A DNA stretch of 64,000 nt from Limosilactobacillus caecicola (GCF_943192935.1 NZ_CALPCI010000002.1:310001-374000); one strand, 5' to 3'. Shown: positions 47,526-56,299, counted from the stretch's first letter. Notes: a model not told the origin generated them from the sequence alone. Program-made: numbers and translations.

Positions 47526-47557
47526 AAAAAGCTCCCGTCAACATGACTGGGAGCTTT
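47526..47557 (-). terminator. Terminator after rpsU
   Basis: AAAGCTCCC and GGGAGCTTT make a 9-bp stem, with GTCA/TGAC pairing inside and TTTTTC after on the minus strand. It lies 8 bp past the rpsU stop and limits readthrough into yqeY. Confidence 0.88.
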
Positions 47558-47565
47558 GCATCATT

Positions 47566-47751
47566 TTAGTGACGACGCTTATTCTTACGCTTACGTGCCG
47601 CTTCAGATTTTAACTTACGCCGTACGCTTGGCTTTTCATAGAACTCACGCTTACGGTATTCTTGAAGAGTTCCGTTCCGTGAAACCGTACGCTTAAAGCG
47701 CCGAAGAGCATCATCTAAAGATTCATTCTTACGAACGATTGTCTTTGACAT
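47566..47751 (-). CDS. rpsU: 30S ribosomal protein S21
   Basis: A 61-residue basic ribosomal protein, with the S21 signature [21 protein letters not shown] and a C-terminal [29 protein letters not shown]. It has its own strong promoter. Confidence 0.98.
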   Translation of the reverse strand: MSKTIVRKNESLDDALRRFKRTVSRNGTLQEYRKREFYEKPSVRRKLKSEAARKRKNKRRH

Positions 47752-47828
47752 ATTAAATTCCCTCCCTCCGAGCTTAAAATCGTACTGTGTTTCGACTAAT
47801 TAATTACTGTCTTTACACTACGCAACTA

Positions 47829-47857
47829 ATTATAGACAACCCTTGTTTCATCGTCAA
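47829..47857 (-). promoter_or_regulatory. Promoter of rpsU
   Basis: On the minus strand TTGACG (47852-47857), 17 bp, TATAAT (47829-47834): near consensus, as expected for a ribosomal gene. It leaves a leader of about 75 nt. Confidence 0.85.
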
Positions 47858-47875
47858 CATAAAAGTGCGCTTTTT

Positions 47876-49654
47876 TTAATTATTTTTATCTGCTTCGTCA
47901 TCCTTGACAGCAATGTGTAATTCATCCAGCTGTTCCTGGTCAACCGTTCCTGGAGCAGCGGTCATTGGTTCGACTCCCTTGGAGTTCTTCGGGAATGGAA
48001 TGACGTCACGAATGTTGTCCGCTCCCGCTAATAACATGACCCACCGGTCAAAGCCAAAGGCAAGTCCACCTTCAGGCGGCATCCCATTTTCCAACCCCTT
48101 AATGAGGAAGTTAAAACGTGCCCGGGCTTCTTCCTTAGTGTAACCAAGGGCCTTAAAGACCTTTTCTTGAACCTTTGGATCGTGGATCCGGATTGAGCCC
48201 CCACCAATTTCGTTCCCGTTCAGGATAATATCATAGCTTTGAGCGTGAGCCTTGTGAGGATCTTCGCCATCTTCCAGGTAATGCAGGTCCTCTTCATTTA
48301 GCATTGTGAATGGGTGGTGGGCCGCAATCCACTTACCAAATCCTTCATCGTATTCAAACATTGGCCAGTTAACCACCCAAAGGTAGTTCCATTGGCCTGG
48401 TTTGATCATGTCCATTTCTTTGGCAATGTCTTTCCGTAAGTAACCCAATGAGTCAGCAACCACGTGGAAACTATCCGCCACGAACAGGATCAAGTCACCT
48501 TCATTCGCACCCAGCCGTTCGTTAATTGGGTCCGCCAAGTCGTTAATAAATTTGGCAATTGGGCCATTGTACCCATCAGCAGTAACCTTGACCCAGGCCA
48601 ATCCCTTGGCACCATAACGCTTAATGTATTCTTCCTTCTTAGAAATGGCCTTCCGTGAGTAGTGGTCTGCCCCACCCGGAACACAGATTGCTCGGACGTA
48701 ATTACCGTCAGCAACTGTGCCGGAGAAGACCTTGAAGCTGCTGTCCTTGACAATGTCGGAAAGGTCATGAATCAACATCCCAAACCGGGTATCAGGCTTG
48801 TCAGAGCCATACTTATCCATGGCTTCTTGCCATTCCATGCGCGGGAATGGAGTTTGCACATCGACCCCTAACGCTTCCTTCATGACCCGCTTAATCAAGC
48901 CTTCGGTCATGTCTTGAATATCTTCGGCAGTAGCAAAACTCATCTCCGTATCGACTTGGGTAAATTCCGGTTGACGGTCCCCACGTAAGTCTTCGTCACG
49001 GAAACAACGGGCCATTTGATAGTACCGGTCGACACCCGCGGCCATTAATAATTGTTTAAAGAGCTGGGGTGATTGTGGCAAAGCGTAAAAGTGGCCTGGA
49101 TAGACCCGTGATGGAACTAAGAAGTCCCGGGCCCCTTCAGGAGTTGACCGGGTCAAGTCAGGGGTCTCAACGTCCATAAAGTCATGGTTGTCGTAATAAT
49201 TGTGAATAATGGAAGCCACCTTACTCCGGAGCTTCATGTTCTTCATCATTTCTGGACGCCGCAAGTCAATATAACGGTATTGCAACCGCAGGTCTTCACT
49301 TGCGTCGACATCGTCCTTGACTTCAAACGGTGGTGTTTGGGACTTAGCTAAAATGTGGGCTTCTTTCACTTCAACTTCAATCTTACCTGTTGGTAAATCC
49401 GGATTGATCTCTGCCCGTTCACGAACCAGCCCCCGCACTTCAATAATGTATTCACTCCGGCATTCGTTAGCTACTTGAAACGCTTCGGGATCCTGCTTTT
49501 CATCAAAAACCAGCTGCACGATTCCTTCACGGTCACGAAGGTCGATAAAGATCAAACCACCGAGGTTGCGCCGCTTAGCGACCCAGCCCTTTAAAACAAC
49601 TTCTTCACCAATTTGGCTTTCGCTGGTCCGCCCAGCGTAATTTGTTCTCTTCAT
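47876..49654 (-). CDS. aspS: Aspartate-tRNA ligase
   Basis: Charges tRNA-Asp. It has 592 residues. An N-terminal OB-fold anticodon-binding domain (about 1-105) is followed by the class II core with [36 protein letters not shown] (motif 2 region, split here across about 195-230) and a GAD insertion. It ends with [15 protein letters not shown] (motif 3). SD GAGGGG. Follows hisS by 5 bp. Confidence 0.98.
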   Translation of the reverse strand: MKRTNYAGRTSESQIGEEVVLKGWVAKRRNLGGLIFIDLRDREGIVQLVFDEKQDPEAFQVANECRSEYIIEVRGLVRERAEINPDLPTGKIEVEVKEAHILAKSQTPPFEVKDDVDASEDLRLQYRYIDLRRPEMMKNMKLRSKVASIIHNYYDNHDFMDVETPDLTRSTPEGARDFLVPSRVYPGHFYALPQSPQLFKQLLMAAGVDRYYQMARCFRDEDLRGDRQPEFTQVDTEMSFATAEDIQDMTEGLIKRVMKEALGVDVQTPFPRMEWQEAMDKYGSDKPDTRFGMLIHDLSDIVKDSSFKVFSGTVADGNYVRAICVPGGADHYSRKAISKKEEYIKRYGAKGLAWVKVTADGYNGPIAKFINDLADPINERLGANEGDLILFVADSFHVVADSLGYLRKDIAKEMDMIKPGQWNYLWVVNWPMFEYDEGFGKWIAAHHPFTMLNEEDLHYLEDGEDPHKAHAQSYDIILNGNEIGGGSIRIHDPKVQEKVFKALGYTKEEARARFNFLIKGLENGMPPEGGLAFGFDRWVMLLAGADNIRDVIPFPKNSKGVEPMTAAPGTVDQEQLDELHIAVKDDEADKNN

Positions 49655-49659
49655 ATTAA

Positions 49660-50952
49660 TTACCCCTCAACATGTGCTTTGAACACTTGTCCAAAGTTGC
49701 TTAATAAGTCTGCTACTTGCACAGTGACTTCTTGACCAGTGGCCATCACTTTGAAATGGACATTGCCTTCCTCTAATTCACGCTTACCAACCGTCAGAAC
49801 CACGCGGGCGTTTAAGCGGTCGGCAGTTCTGAATTGGGCCTTAGGCTTCCGACCAAGGTAATCACGGTCAGCGGATAATCCCGCATGACGAGCAGCCTCC
49901 ACTAATTGGAGGCTTTCGAGGTTGGTTTCATCACCAATACCAACGACATAAATATCAAGTTGGTCTTCAACCGGCAGCTGAACCCCTTCATCATTTAGCA
50001 ACAGCAATAACCGTTCTTCACCAATTCCGAAGCCGACTCCAGACAGGTCTGGGCCCCCAAGTTGTTCAACGAGGCCACTGTAGCGGCCACCACCACAGAT
50101 GGTCGTGTAACCATTGCCGAGTGACTTGGCCTTCACCATCACTTCAAAGATCGTGTGGTTGTAATAATCTAAGCCCCGGACCATGTCAGGATCAACGACA
50201 TAGTCAATTTCCAAAGCATCTAACATCTTTTTAACCTGTTCAAACCGGTCATGGGCTTCCGGAGTTAAGTAATCCAGGATGGATGGAGCATCCGCCACAA
50301 ACTTTTGGTCCCGTGGATCCTTACTATCAAGGACCCGTAATGGGTTCTTTTCCAGCCGTTCCTGAGAATCTTCACTGAGTTCATCATAGTGGGGCTTCAA
50401 ATAGTCAATCAGAGCCGTCCGGTAATCATTCCGACTCTTTTGGTCCCCAAGGGTGTTGACGGCAACCCGCAAGTCCTTCAACCCAAGTTGGGTAAAGAGC
50501 TGCAATGCCATCGCGATGACTTCGACATCAACCGCTGGATTGTCGCTGCCAAATGCTTCCACCCCAATTTGGTGGAACTCACGTTGCCGACCAGATTGGG
50601 GGCGTTCATAACGAAACATGGGTCCCATGTAATAAACCTTGTATGGCTTTTGGTATTCTGGTCCATACAATTTATTTTCATTGAAAGCCCGCACAACGCC
50701 GGCAGTTCCTTCGGGACGCAGGGCAATGTGACGGTCACCCTTATCCTTAAAATCATACATTTCCTTGGTTACGACATCGGAAGTATCACCCGCAGAGCGC
50801 GCGAAAATGTCATAACTTTCGAACATTGGTGTCCGAATGCCCCGGTAACCATATTTTTGAAAAATTTGCCGGGCCAGTTGTTCAACGTAATCCCACTTGG
50901 CAGAAGCGCCTGGTAAGATATCCGCTGTTCCTTTTGGTCGTTGATAACGCAT
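49660..50952 (-). CDS. hisS: Histidine-tRNA ligase
   Basis: Charges tRNA-His. It has 430 residues. Class II motif 2 ([26 protein letters not shown]), the histidine motif [14 protein letters not shown] (about 259) and [14 protein letters not shown] are present. SD GGAGGATG. First gene of the hisS-aspS operon, under a T-box. Confidence 0.98.
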   Translation of the reverse strand: MRYQRPKGTADILPGASAKWDYVEQLARQIFQKYGYRGIRTPMFESYDIFARSAGDTSDVVTKEMYDFKDKGDRHIALRPEGTAGVVRAFNENKLYGPEYQKPYKVYYMGPMFRYERPQSGRQREFHQIGVEAFGSDNPAVDVEVIAMALQLFTQLGLKDLRVAVNTLGDQKSRNDYRTALIDYLKPHYDELSEDSQERLEKNPLRVLDSKDPRDQKFVADAPSILDYLTPEAHDRFEQVKKMLDALEIDYVVDPDMVRGLDYYNHTIFEVMVKAKSLGNGYTTICGGGRYSGLVEQLGGPDLSGVGFGIGEERLLLLLNDEGVQLPVEDQLDIYVVGIGDETNLESLQLVEAARHAGLSADRDYLGRKPKAQFRTADRLNARVVLTVGKRELEEGNVHFKVMATGQEVTVQVADLLSNFGQVFKAHVEG

Positions 50953-50980
50953 TATGCATCCTCCTCATTAACCAATAAAT

Positions 50981-51011
50981 AAAAAAGCACCCTTGCAAAA
51001 ACAAGGGTGCA
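50981..51011 (-). terminator. Terminator of the hisS-aspS T-box
   Basis: GCACCCTTG pairs with CAAGGGTGC around TTTTTG, followed by TTTTTT on the minus strand. It is the terminator alternative to the T-box antiterminator. Confidence 0.92.
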
Positions 51012-51172
51012 AAAAGCACGGTACCACCTTGGTATCACTCATTGATAACGTCGTCAATACGACGGGCATTGCCGGGCCTCAAAAGTGTCACTCAATCGCA
51101 CCACAATGGGCCTTTCACTCTCACCCACTCGCTGGCTTGCGTGCTGATCAATCACTCTTTTTCATCGGTCAT
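50985..51172 (-). ncRNA. T-box leader of hisS-aspS
   Basis: The T-box motif AAGGTGGTACCGTGC (51016-51030) is followed by the terminator. In stem I, GAGTGACACTTTTGAGG (51080-51094 region) fits the specifier position: in known leaders the codon is followed by ACNNTTGAG. GAC (Asp, 51087-51089) aligns with that rule; CAC (His, 51085-51087) overlaps it. The operon encodes both matching synthetases, so dual sensing is possible. Confidence 0.9.
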
Positions 51173-51194
51173 TAATTATTAATCTACGTTCATA

Positions 51195-51223
51195 AGGTTA
51201 CTCGTCATCTACCCATTAGTCAA
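51195..51223 (-). promoter_or_regulatory. Promoter of hisS-aspS
   Basis: On the minus strand TTGACT (51218-51223), 17 bp, TAACCT (51195-51200). The -10 is weak, but the place upstream of the T-box fits. Confidence 0.55.
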
Positions 51224-51313
51224 TCTTTTTCAGTAAATCCAACCGAAATCCTTGCTTTTCATTTTGCGGATTTTTAAACTTGAACATGAAAGCTATTCCA
51301 GGAGGTGGCGGAG

Positions 51314-52171
51314 ATTAAAAAACAACCCCTTAATAAATCACAATTGGTGGCCTGCGGGTTCATCATTGTCAGTATCTTACTCATCATCGCCTTGATCTAC
51401 CGCGGTACCGTGATGGTCAATCCAGAAACCATGCCAGTCAAAAGCGGCCCCGGCATTTCCTATTCAACCGTCAAGGTCAGCAAAACCCACCGGGTTCTCA
51501 TCACCGGCGAACGACATAGTTGGTACCGGGTGCGTCTTAATGACCACCAGAGTGCCTGGGTGCCAAGTTGGTTAATTCACTCGCATACGCCACTCAAAAA
51601 AAGCAATTATCTGGCCGGCGCGACAATTGCGATTGATCCGGGACACGGTGGTAGTGACAGCGGGGCAGCCTACTTCACTGATTCTTCAAAAAGCCGGTAC
51701 CAGGAAAAGACTTATACCCTCGCCATCGCTAAGCGGCTCGCGCGCCAATTAGAGAAGGCTGGTGCCCGGGTGGTCATGACCCGGTCCAAGGATCGGGCAG
51801 TTGGTTTAAAAGAACGGGTCAAAATCGCCGAAAACCAGCAGGTCGACTGTTTTATCAGTCTCCACCTCAATTCTTCGCCGAACCGCAATGAGGCCTCCGG
51901 AGTGACAACCTATTATTACCACCAGAATCGCTCGAAGGTCCTGGCACGGGCCGTTAGTCGGCATTTCAGCAATCTCCCCTTGAGCAACCGGGGAATCGAT
52001 TTTGGTGACTTTCTCGTCATCCGGGACACGTCTATTCCTTCGATCCTGTGTGAAACCGGCTACGTCAATAGTAAAAAAGACTTTCGCCAAATCCGCCGGC
52101 CCAGTTTTCAAAGAAGGGTCGCTCAAGATATTCGTGCTGGAATCAATGATTATTTAAAGCAAATCCAATAA
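51314..52171 (+). CDS. N-acetylmuramoyl-L-alanine amidase with SH3 domain
   Basis: Peptidoglycan hydrolase that cuts the amide bond between muramic acid and the stem peptide. About 285 residues: a signal-anchor helix (about 12-30, VACGFIIVSILLIIALIYRG), a bacterial SH3 domain (about 40-90), and an Amidase_3 domain (about 102-285) with IAIDPGHGGSDSGA, FISLHLNSS and ILCETGYVN, holding the zinc ligands. The SD GGAGGTG is at 51301-51307. A GTG at 51305 lies inside the SD. ATT at 51314 is 6 nt after it and gives MKKQPLNKSQL, so an ATT start is chosen; see findings. A possible promoter is TTGCTT (51252-51257), 17 bp, TAAACT (51275-51280). Confidence 0.88.
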   Translation: MKKQPLNKSQLVACGFIIVSILLIIALIYRGTVMVNPETMPVKSGPGISYSTVKVSKTHRVLITGERHSWYRVRLNDHQSAWVPSWLIHSHTPLKKSNYLAGATIAIDPGHGGSDSGAAYFTDSSKSRYQEKTYTLAIAKRLARQLEKAGARVVMTRSKDRAVGLKERVKIAENQQVDCFISLHLNSSPNRNEASGVTTYYYHQNRSKVLARAVSRHFSNLPLSNRGIDFGDFLVIRDTSIPSILCETGYVNSKKDFRQIRRPSFQRRVAQDIRAGINDYLKQIQ

Positions 52172-52189
52172 AGAAAGGAAGTTTAAAGA

Positions 52190-53029
52190 ATGGAAAATAC
52201 AGTTTGGTTTGGTTCATTGCCAATTGCACCAATCTCTTCGTGGGACCCCGTCAGTGGTGGTGACATCAATGAAGCCTACCGCGTCATTTCGGAAGGAATC
52301 CCCTACTTTGTTAAGGTGCAGCCACACCACCCCAAGGAATACTTTGCTCACGAGGAGCGTGGCTTACAGGAACTTGGTAAGGTCGTTAATACCCCGACAC
52401 CGATTGCCTCAGGTGAAATTGATGGTGACGCCTATCTAATTTTAAATTGGATTGATGAGGGGCTGGAAAATCAGGCTGCCTTAGGTCAAACGGTTGCTAA
52501 AATGCACCAACAGACTCATGATCAATTTGGCTTCTACACCAATCACCGTACCAAAGCATTAGTAAAGGATAATTCTTGGAACGATAGTTGGCGTGATTTT
52601 TACCTTAACCAACGATTAGCTCCAGAGATCGAAGCTGCCAAAGAGGCGGGGCGTTGGAATGACTGGCGTGACCAGCATTACCAAAAAATGACGCAAGCTT
52701 TTGATCAATACTACTCGAACCACCAAGTCACCCCCAGCCTCTTACATGGTGACCTGTGGTCAGGTAATTACATGTTTGCCCAAGACGGCACCCCCACCTT
52801 GATTGATCCGGATGCCCTCTATGGTGATCGCGAATACGACCTTGCGATGACGACCATCTTTGGTGGCTTCTCGCCCGCCTTCTACCAAGCTTACAACGAT
52901 GTCTACCCGTTAACCCCTGGTTACCAAGACCGTTTACCTTGGTATCAATTCTACTACCTGTGCATGCACCTAATCCTCTTTGGCGAAACGTATGGTGCTG
53001 CCGTCGACAATATTCTGGATCGTTACTAA
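52190..53029 (+). CDS. Fructosamine kinase family protein
   Basis: A 279-residue kinase of the fructosamine-3-kinase/phosphotransferase fold, which phosphorylates sugars attached to amines, so deglycation or use of Amadori compounds. The Brenner motif LLHGDLWSGNYMF (about 184-196) and DPDALYGDREYDLAM hold the catalytic and metal Asp residues. SD AAAGGAAG. It follows the amidase gene by 18 bp and is followed by a strong terminator. The substrate is not known. Confidence 0.9.
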   Translation: MENTVWFGSLPIAPISSWDPVSGGDINEAYRVISEGIPYFVKVQPHHPKEYFAHEERGLQELGKVVNTPTPIASGEIDGDAYLILNWIDEGLENQAALGQTVAKMHQQTHDQFGFYTNHRTKALVKDNSWNDSWRDFYLNQRLAPEIEAAKEAGRWNDWRDQHYQKMTQAFDQYYSNHQVTPSLLHGDLWSGNYMFAQDGTPTLIDPDALYGDREYDLAMTTIFGGFSPAFYQAYNDVYPLTPGYQDRLPWYQFYYLCMHLILFGETYGAAVDNILDRY

Positions 53030-53042
53030 AATTCCACACTAA

Positions 53043-53080
53043 AAAATTGGCGTCTCCTTTTGATAGGAGACGCCAATTTT
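53043..53080. terminator. Bidirectional terminator between kinase gene and ABC operon
   Basis: AAAATTGGCGTCTCC and GGAGACGCCAATTTT make a 15-bp perfect stem with an 8-nt loop, T on both strands. The genes converge here. Confidence 0.95.
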
Positions 53081-53090
53081 ACATAATTAT

Positions 53091-53954
53091 TTACTTGTTA
53101 GATGTGATAACAATGTCAGAAGGCTTAACTTCACTACCGAAGTATGGCTTCAATTCTTTATTGTAATCCTTAGTAAAGAAGTCTTCCTTGTTCAACTTAG
53201 TGATTTCTTGATTGGTCCACTTCAGCAAGGACTTGTTACCCTTCTTTACAGCTGGTGAAATGTATTGCTTTGGTCCAATGCTCTTGATGCCAACAGTATA
53301 CTTCGGGTTCTTCTTAACCCATGCGTACAAGTAGGAGTTGTCATCAGCTAAAGCAGCCGCCCGGTTGTTCTTCAGAGCATTAAATTGTTGTGTCTTAGAA
53401 TCAAACTTCAGGAGTGTAACACTCTTTTGGTGTTGCGTGAAGTAGTTTTCAGCAGTGGTTCCCTTCGTAACGATGACTTTCTTACCCTTTAATTGACTCA
53501 CCTTGGTGATTGCCTTCTTCTTTGGAGAAACAACCCCAACGGAAACCTTCATGTATGGCTTAGCAAAGTCAACTACTTTCTTCCGTGCAGAAGTAACGGT
53601 GAAGTTAGCCAGAACAATGTCCGCTTTGTTTGAATTCAGAGTATCAACACGGTTATTAGCGTTAACTTGAACAAACTTGATCTTAACGCCCAAGTCCTTG
53701 GCCATCCGTCGCGCTAAAGCAACGTCATAACCAACACGCTTACCATTCTTGTTTACCCAACCGTATGGTGGCAAGTCACCAAAAACGGCTACCTTCAGAA
53801 CACCACGCTTCTTAATGGCTTGCACTGAACTAGAATTAGTTGCGGCATTTGCCGTCGTGGTTGTTGTCGTTTGAACCACAGAAGTTGCCACTAATGATGC
53901 AACGCTAACTGTCGCAATCGCGGTCTTGATTATTTTTTTCCAATTAAATTTCAT
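53091..53954 (-). CDS. Amino-acid ABC transporter substrate-binding protein
   Basis: Extracellular family 3 solute-binding protein of 287 residues. A signal peptide (KKIIKTAIATVSVASLVATS) is cut after ANA at about residue 37, with no lipobox Cys. There are no cysteines in the whole protein. The mature part has about 48 Lys/Arg to 17 Asp/Glu, so it is strongly basic and may bind the wall by charge, as BspA of L. fermentum does. GDLPPYGWVNKNGKRVGYD (about 59-77) is the ligand-fold start. Last gene of a four-gene operon. Substrate unsure; the leader in front hints at a sulfur amino acid. Confidence 0.88.
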   Translation of the reverse strand: MKFNWKKIIKTAIATVSVASLVATSVVQTTTTTTANAATNSSSVQAIKKRGVLKVAVFGDLPPYGWVNKNGKRVGYDVALARRMAKDLGVKIKFVQVNANNRVDTLNSNKADIVLANFTVTSARKKVVDFAKPYMKVSVGVVSPKKKAITKVSQLKGKKVIVTKGTTAENYFTQHQKSVTLLKFDSKTQQFNALKNNRAAALADDNSYLYAWVKKNPKYTVGIKSIGPKQYISPAVKKGNKSLLKWTNQEITKLNKEDFFTKDYNKELKPYFGSEVKPSDIVITSNK

Positions 53955-53972
53955 TTTCTTTCTCTCCCTTGA

Positions 53973-54713
53973 TTAAAAATCCATACTTGATAAGAATTCT
54001 TGAGCACGTTCTGTTTGAGGATGCGCAAAGAATTGTTTACCCGGGGTCTGTTCCAAAATACGCCCGTCCTCCAAAAAGAGAACCTTATCAGCAATTTTAG
54101 CGGCAAAATTCATTTCGTGCGTCACAATAATCATTGTCATATGATCTCGATCTGATAACTCTTTAATAATTTCTAGAACTCCCCGAACCATTTCAGGGTC
54201 TAATGAGGCAGTCACTTCATCAAATAACATCACTTCAGGATGCATTGCCAACGCCCGTACAATTGCAATCCGCTGCTTTTGTCCACCAGATAGCTGGCGC
54301 GGATAAGAATCAACTTGGTCTGCCAAGTGAACCCGCTCCAACAACTCTAAGGCTTCCTTTTTCACCTCCTCTCGCGGTCGTTTTTGGACCTTCGTTGGTG
54401 CAAGTAAAATATTATCCAGCACTGTTAAATTCGGAAATAAATCATAACTTTGAAAAACCATTCCGATCTCTTGACGTAATGCTTGCCAGTTCTTGATTGT
54501 TGGATCAATGGCCTGTCCTTTAAACGAAATGGTGCCATCTTTAAATGGTTCCAATCCATTTAAGGTACGGATCAACGTACTCTTTCCAGATCCTGATGGA
54601 CCAAGTAGCGTTACCACTTCACCCTTCTTTAAATCGAAACTGATGTCATGAAGAGCTTGCCAATCACCATAGAATTTATTCAGATGTTCAACTTTTAAAA
54701 TTTCATCTGCCAT
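53973..54713 (-). CDS. Amino-acid ABC transporter ATP-binding protein
   Basis: A 246-residue ATPase of the polar amino-acid type (GlnQ/TcyC). Walker A LLGPSGSGKSTLIRTL (about 36-51), Q-loop MVFQSYDLFPNLTV, signature QLSGGQKQRIAIVRALA (about 139) and Walker B VMLFDEVTASLD are present. The Walker B Glu and the switch His (IVTHEMNFA) are intact. SD AGGTG. Third gene of the operon. Confidence 0.95.
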   Translation of the reverse strand: MADEILKVEHLNKFYGDWQALHDISFDLKKGEVVTLLGPSGSGKSTLIRTLNGLEPFKDGTISFKGQAIDPTIKNWQALRQEIGMVFQSYDLFPNLTVLDNILLAPTKVQKRPREEVKKEALELLERVHLADQVDSYPRQLSGGQKQRIAIVRALAMHPEVMLFDEVTASLDPEMVRGVLEIIKELSDRDHMTMIIVTHEMNFAAKIADKVLFLEDGRILEQTPGKQFFAHPQTERAQEFLSSMDF

Positions 54714-54725
54714 GTTTTCACCTAC

Positions 54726-55406
54726 TTAAATTTCCTTTTGCTTAGCAGTCAGGTGTTTTGCCCACACCGATAATGGATAGTCAACAATGAAGTACAAAAT
54801 AAAGATCAAACCATACACCCAAAAGACTCCAGTAGGATGCGATTGATTATTTGCTTCCACAATTTGTTGACCAACGTTAATGACGTCCATAATACTAATG
54901 GTCATCAACAAAGATGTCGTCTTGATTACCCGGGTTGCAAGATTAATCGTGGCCGGTAGTTCAAGGCGAAATGCTTGTGGCAAGAGTACATAACGGAAAA
55001 GTTGCCACTGTGTTAAACCTAGCGCCAACCCTGACTCACGCTGGTGTTGGGGAACTGATTCAATTGCTCCCCGCACAATGTCACTAAATTCAGCAGCTAC
55101 CCACAACGTAAACGCTAGAACCGCCATCCAAGTTGCTGGCATATTGATATTAAATTGCCGTGGCAAAATGTAATAAACCAGGAACAACAACACGATCGTT
55201 GGGACAATTCTGAAAAACTCTAGATATAGCAAGAGAATGAACCTAATCAGGCGGTTACGCATGGTTCTTAATAAACCGAAGATCGTACCTAAAATTAAAC
55301 CAAAAACTAACGATAATGCAGCGATCCAAACGGCAGTCCACAAGCCACCAAGGAGTCGTACAAAGTTAGTTCCTTCAAACAGAACACTAATCCCCGAATG
55401 AGCCAT
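54726..55406 (-). CDS. Amino-acid ABC transporter permease
   Basis: A 226-residue membrane permease of the HisMQ type, with about five helices. The EAA-loop is in SGLALGLTQWQLFRYVLLPQAFR (about 131-153). SD AAGGAGGG. Its start overlaps the end of the upstream permease by about 20 bases, so the two form a coupled heterodimer. Confidence 0.93.
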   Translation of the reverse strand: MAHSGISVLFEGTNFVRLLGGLWTAVWIAALSLVFGLILGTIFGLLRTMRNRLIRFILLLYLEFFRIVPTIVLLFLVYYILPRQFNINMPATWMAVLAFTLWVAAEFSDIVRGAIESVPQHQRESGLALGLTQWQLFRYVLLPQAFRLELPATINLATRVIKTTSLLMTISIMDVINVGQQIVEANNQSHPTGVFWVYGLIFILYFIVDYPLSVWAKHLTAKQKEI

Positions 55407-56046
55407 AACGAACCCTCCTTTCTAGCCAATCTAACAGTAGAATTAATGGAATCAAGATAATTGCATACGCGATCACCAAAACCAATAAGTATTCGTTGGA
55501 ACGGTAGTACATCCCGATCAAGTCAAGTGCCGTGTTCGTGAGTTCAGGAATTGCAATCACCGAAAAAATTGATGTTTCTTTAATTAAGAAAATGACGTTC
55601 GCAGAAAATGCCGGGACACTCAAGGTGAGCCCTTGTGGCAGAACAACATACCGCGCCAATTGCCAACGGTTCATTCCCAAGGCTTCACCAGCATTAATCT
55701 GCGCTTGGCTAATGCCATTAAATCCTCCTGAAAAGCCCTCGGCCATGTAGGCACCACCAAGAAAGATCAAACCAATAATTCCACTCGCCTCTGCTGATAA
55801 TTTCAACCCCATCACAGGAAAACCATAGTAGAGGAAAAACAATTGGATTAGTAACGGGGTATTCCGACCAATTTCGACATACGCACCCAAAATTTTACTA
55901 ATCACCGGAACTCGGAAATACCGAACCAAACTAGTGATAATTCCAACAATTACCGAACCAATAATGCCGATTAATGATAACCAAAGGGTTAGCCGAAATC
56001 CCTTAGCAAATTCTGGCAGGCTTTGTTGGATAACATCCCAACTCAT
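55387..56046 (-). CDS. Amino-acid ABC transporter permease
   Basis: A 219-residue HisMQ-type permease with the EAA-loop NAGEALGMNRWQLARYVVLPQGL (about 122-144). Longer in-frame readings run upstream to 56151, but those cross the terminator hairpin. The SD AAAGGA lies 12 nt before the ATG at 56046; ATGs at 56058 and 56055 are too close to it. First structural gene of the operon, behind the leader peptide. Confidence 0.9.
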   Translation of the reverse strand: MSWDVIQQSLPEFAKGFRLTLWLSLIGIIGSVIVGIITSLVRYFRVPVISKILGAYVEIGRNTPLLIQLFFLYYGFPVMGLKLSAEASGIIGLIFLGGAYMAEGFSGGFNGISQAQINAGEALGMNRWQLARYVVLPQGLTLSVPAFSANVIFLIKETSIFSVIAIPELTNTALDLIGMYYRSNEYLLVLVIAYAIILIPLILLLDWLERRVRYGSFGD

Positions 56047-56079
56047 ACGAATCATCATTCCTTTCTCATTTACCAAAAC

Positions 56080-56110
56080 AAAAAAAGCCGCTAGCCAAAC
56101 ATGGCTAGCG
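56080..56110 (-). terminator. Terminator of the ABC operon leader
   Basis: CGCTAGCC and GGCTAGCG (56089-56096 with 56103-56110) make an 8-bp stem around a 6-nt loop ATGTTT, followed by GC and seven T. It lies between the leader ORF and the first permease gene, so it must be bypassed for expression. Confidence 0.92.
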
Positions 56111-56140
56111 ACCTCATTCATTGGAGATATGGACTGCTCT

Positions 56141-56236
56141 TTAACGTACACTCAAAAAGCGTCCAACTGCCACCATGTCAGTTCGACTATTCATTTGAGT
56201 ACACATGCAACAAGCAAATTTTTGTGAACCAAACAT
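56141..56236 (-). CDS. Cysteine-rich leader peptide (31 aa)
   Basis: A 31-residue ORF: MFGSQKFACCMCTQMNSR and then TDMVAVGRFLSVR. Codons 9-12 read TGT TGC ATG TGT: Cys-Cys-Met-Cys. A GAGGAGA SD lies 7 nt from the ATG, and a strong promoter puts the start site about 30 nt upstream. It is followed within 30 nt by a terminator. The 7-bp arms ACTCAAA (56194-56200) and TTTGAGT (56150-56156), plus the inner AACTG/CAGTT, pair within the ORF; the first arm begins at the codon after the Cys run. Pausing there would free or block these arms. This has the layout of a ribosome-mediated attenuator for Cys (or Met). Not a peptide I recognise. Confidence 0.75.
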   Translation of the reverse strand: MFGSQKFACCMCTQMNSRTDMVAVGRFLSVR

Positions 56237-56270
56237 GGTGAAATCTCCTCTCTTGATAAAGTATGCTTAT

Positions 56271-56299
56271 ACTATAATTTCAGACTTACTAAATGTCAA
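56271..56299 (-). promoter_or_regulatory. Promoter of the leader-ABC operon
   Basis: On the minus strand TTGACA (56294-56299), 17 bp, TATAGT (56271-56276): the full consensus -35 and one mismatch in the -10. Confidence 0.9.

Noticed and set aside
56047-56151. Longer N-terminus for the first permease, starting at 56151
   Set aside because: It would run through the terminator hairpin and has no SD; the start at 56046 gives a normal permease.
56230-56262. Possible SAM (S-box) riboswitch start, since TATCAAGAGAGG is like its first stem
   Set aside because: None of the later S-box blocks (GGAGGGA, CTGGCCC, GGCAACC) follow; the stretch is better explained as 5' UTR and SD of the leader ORF.
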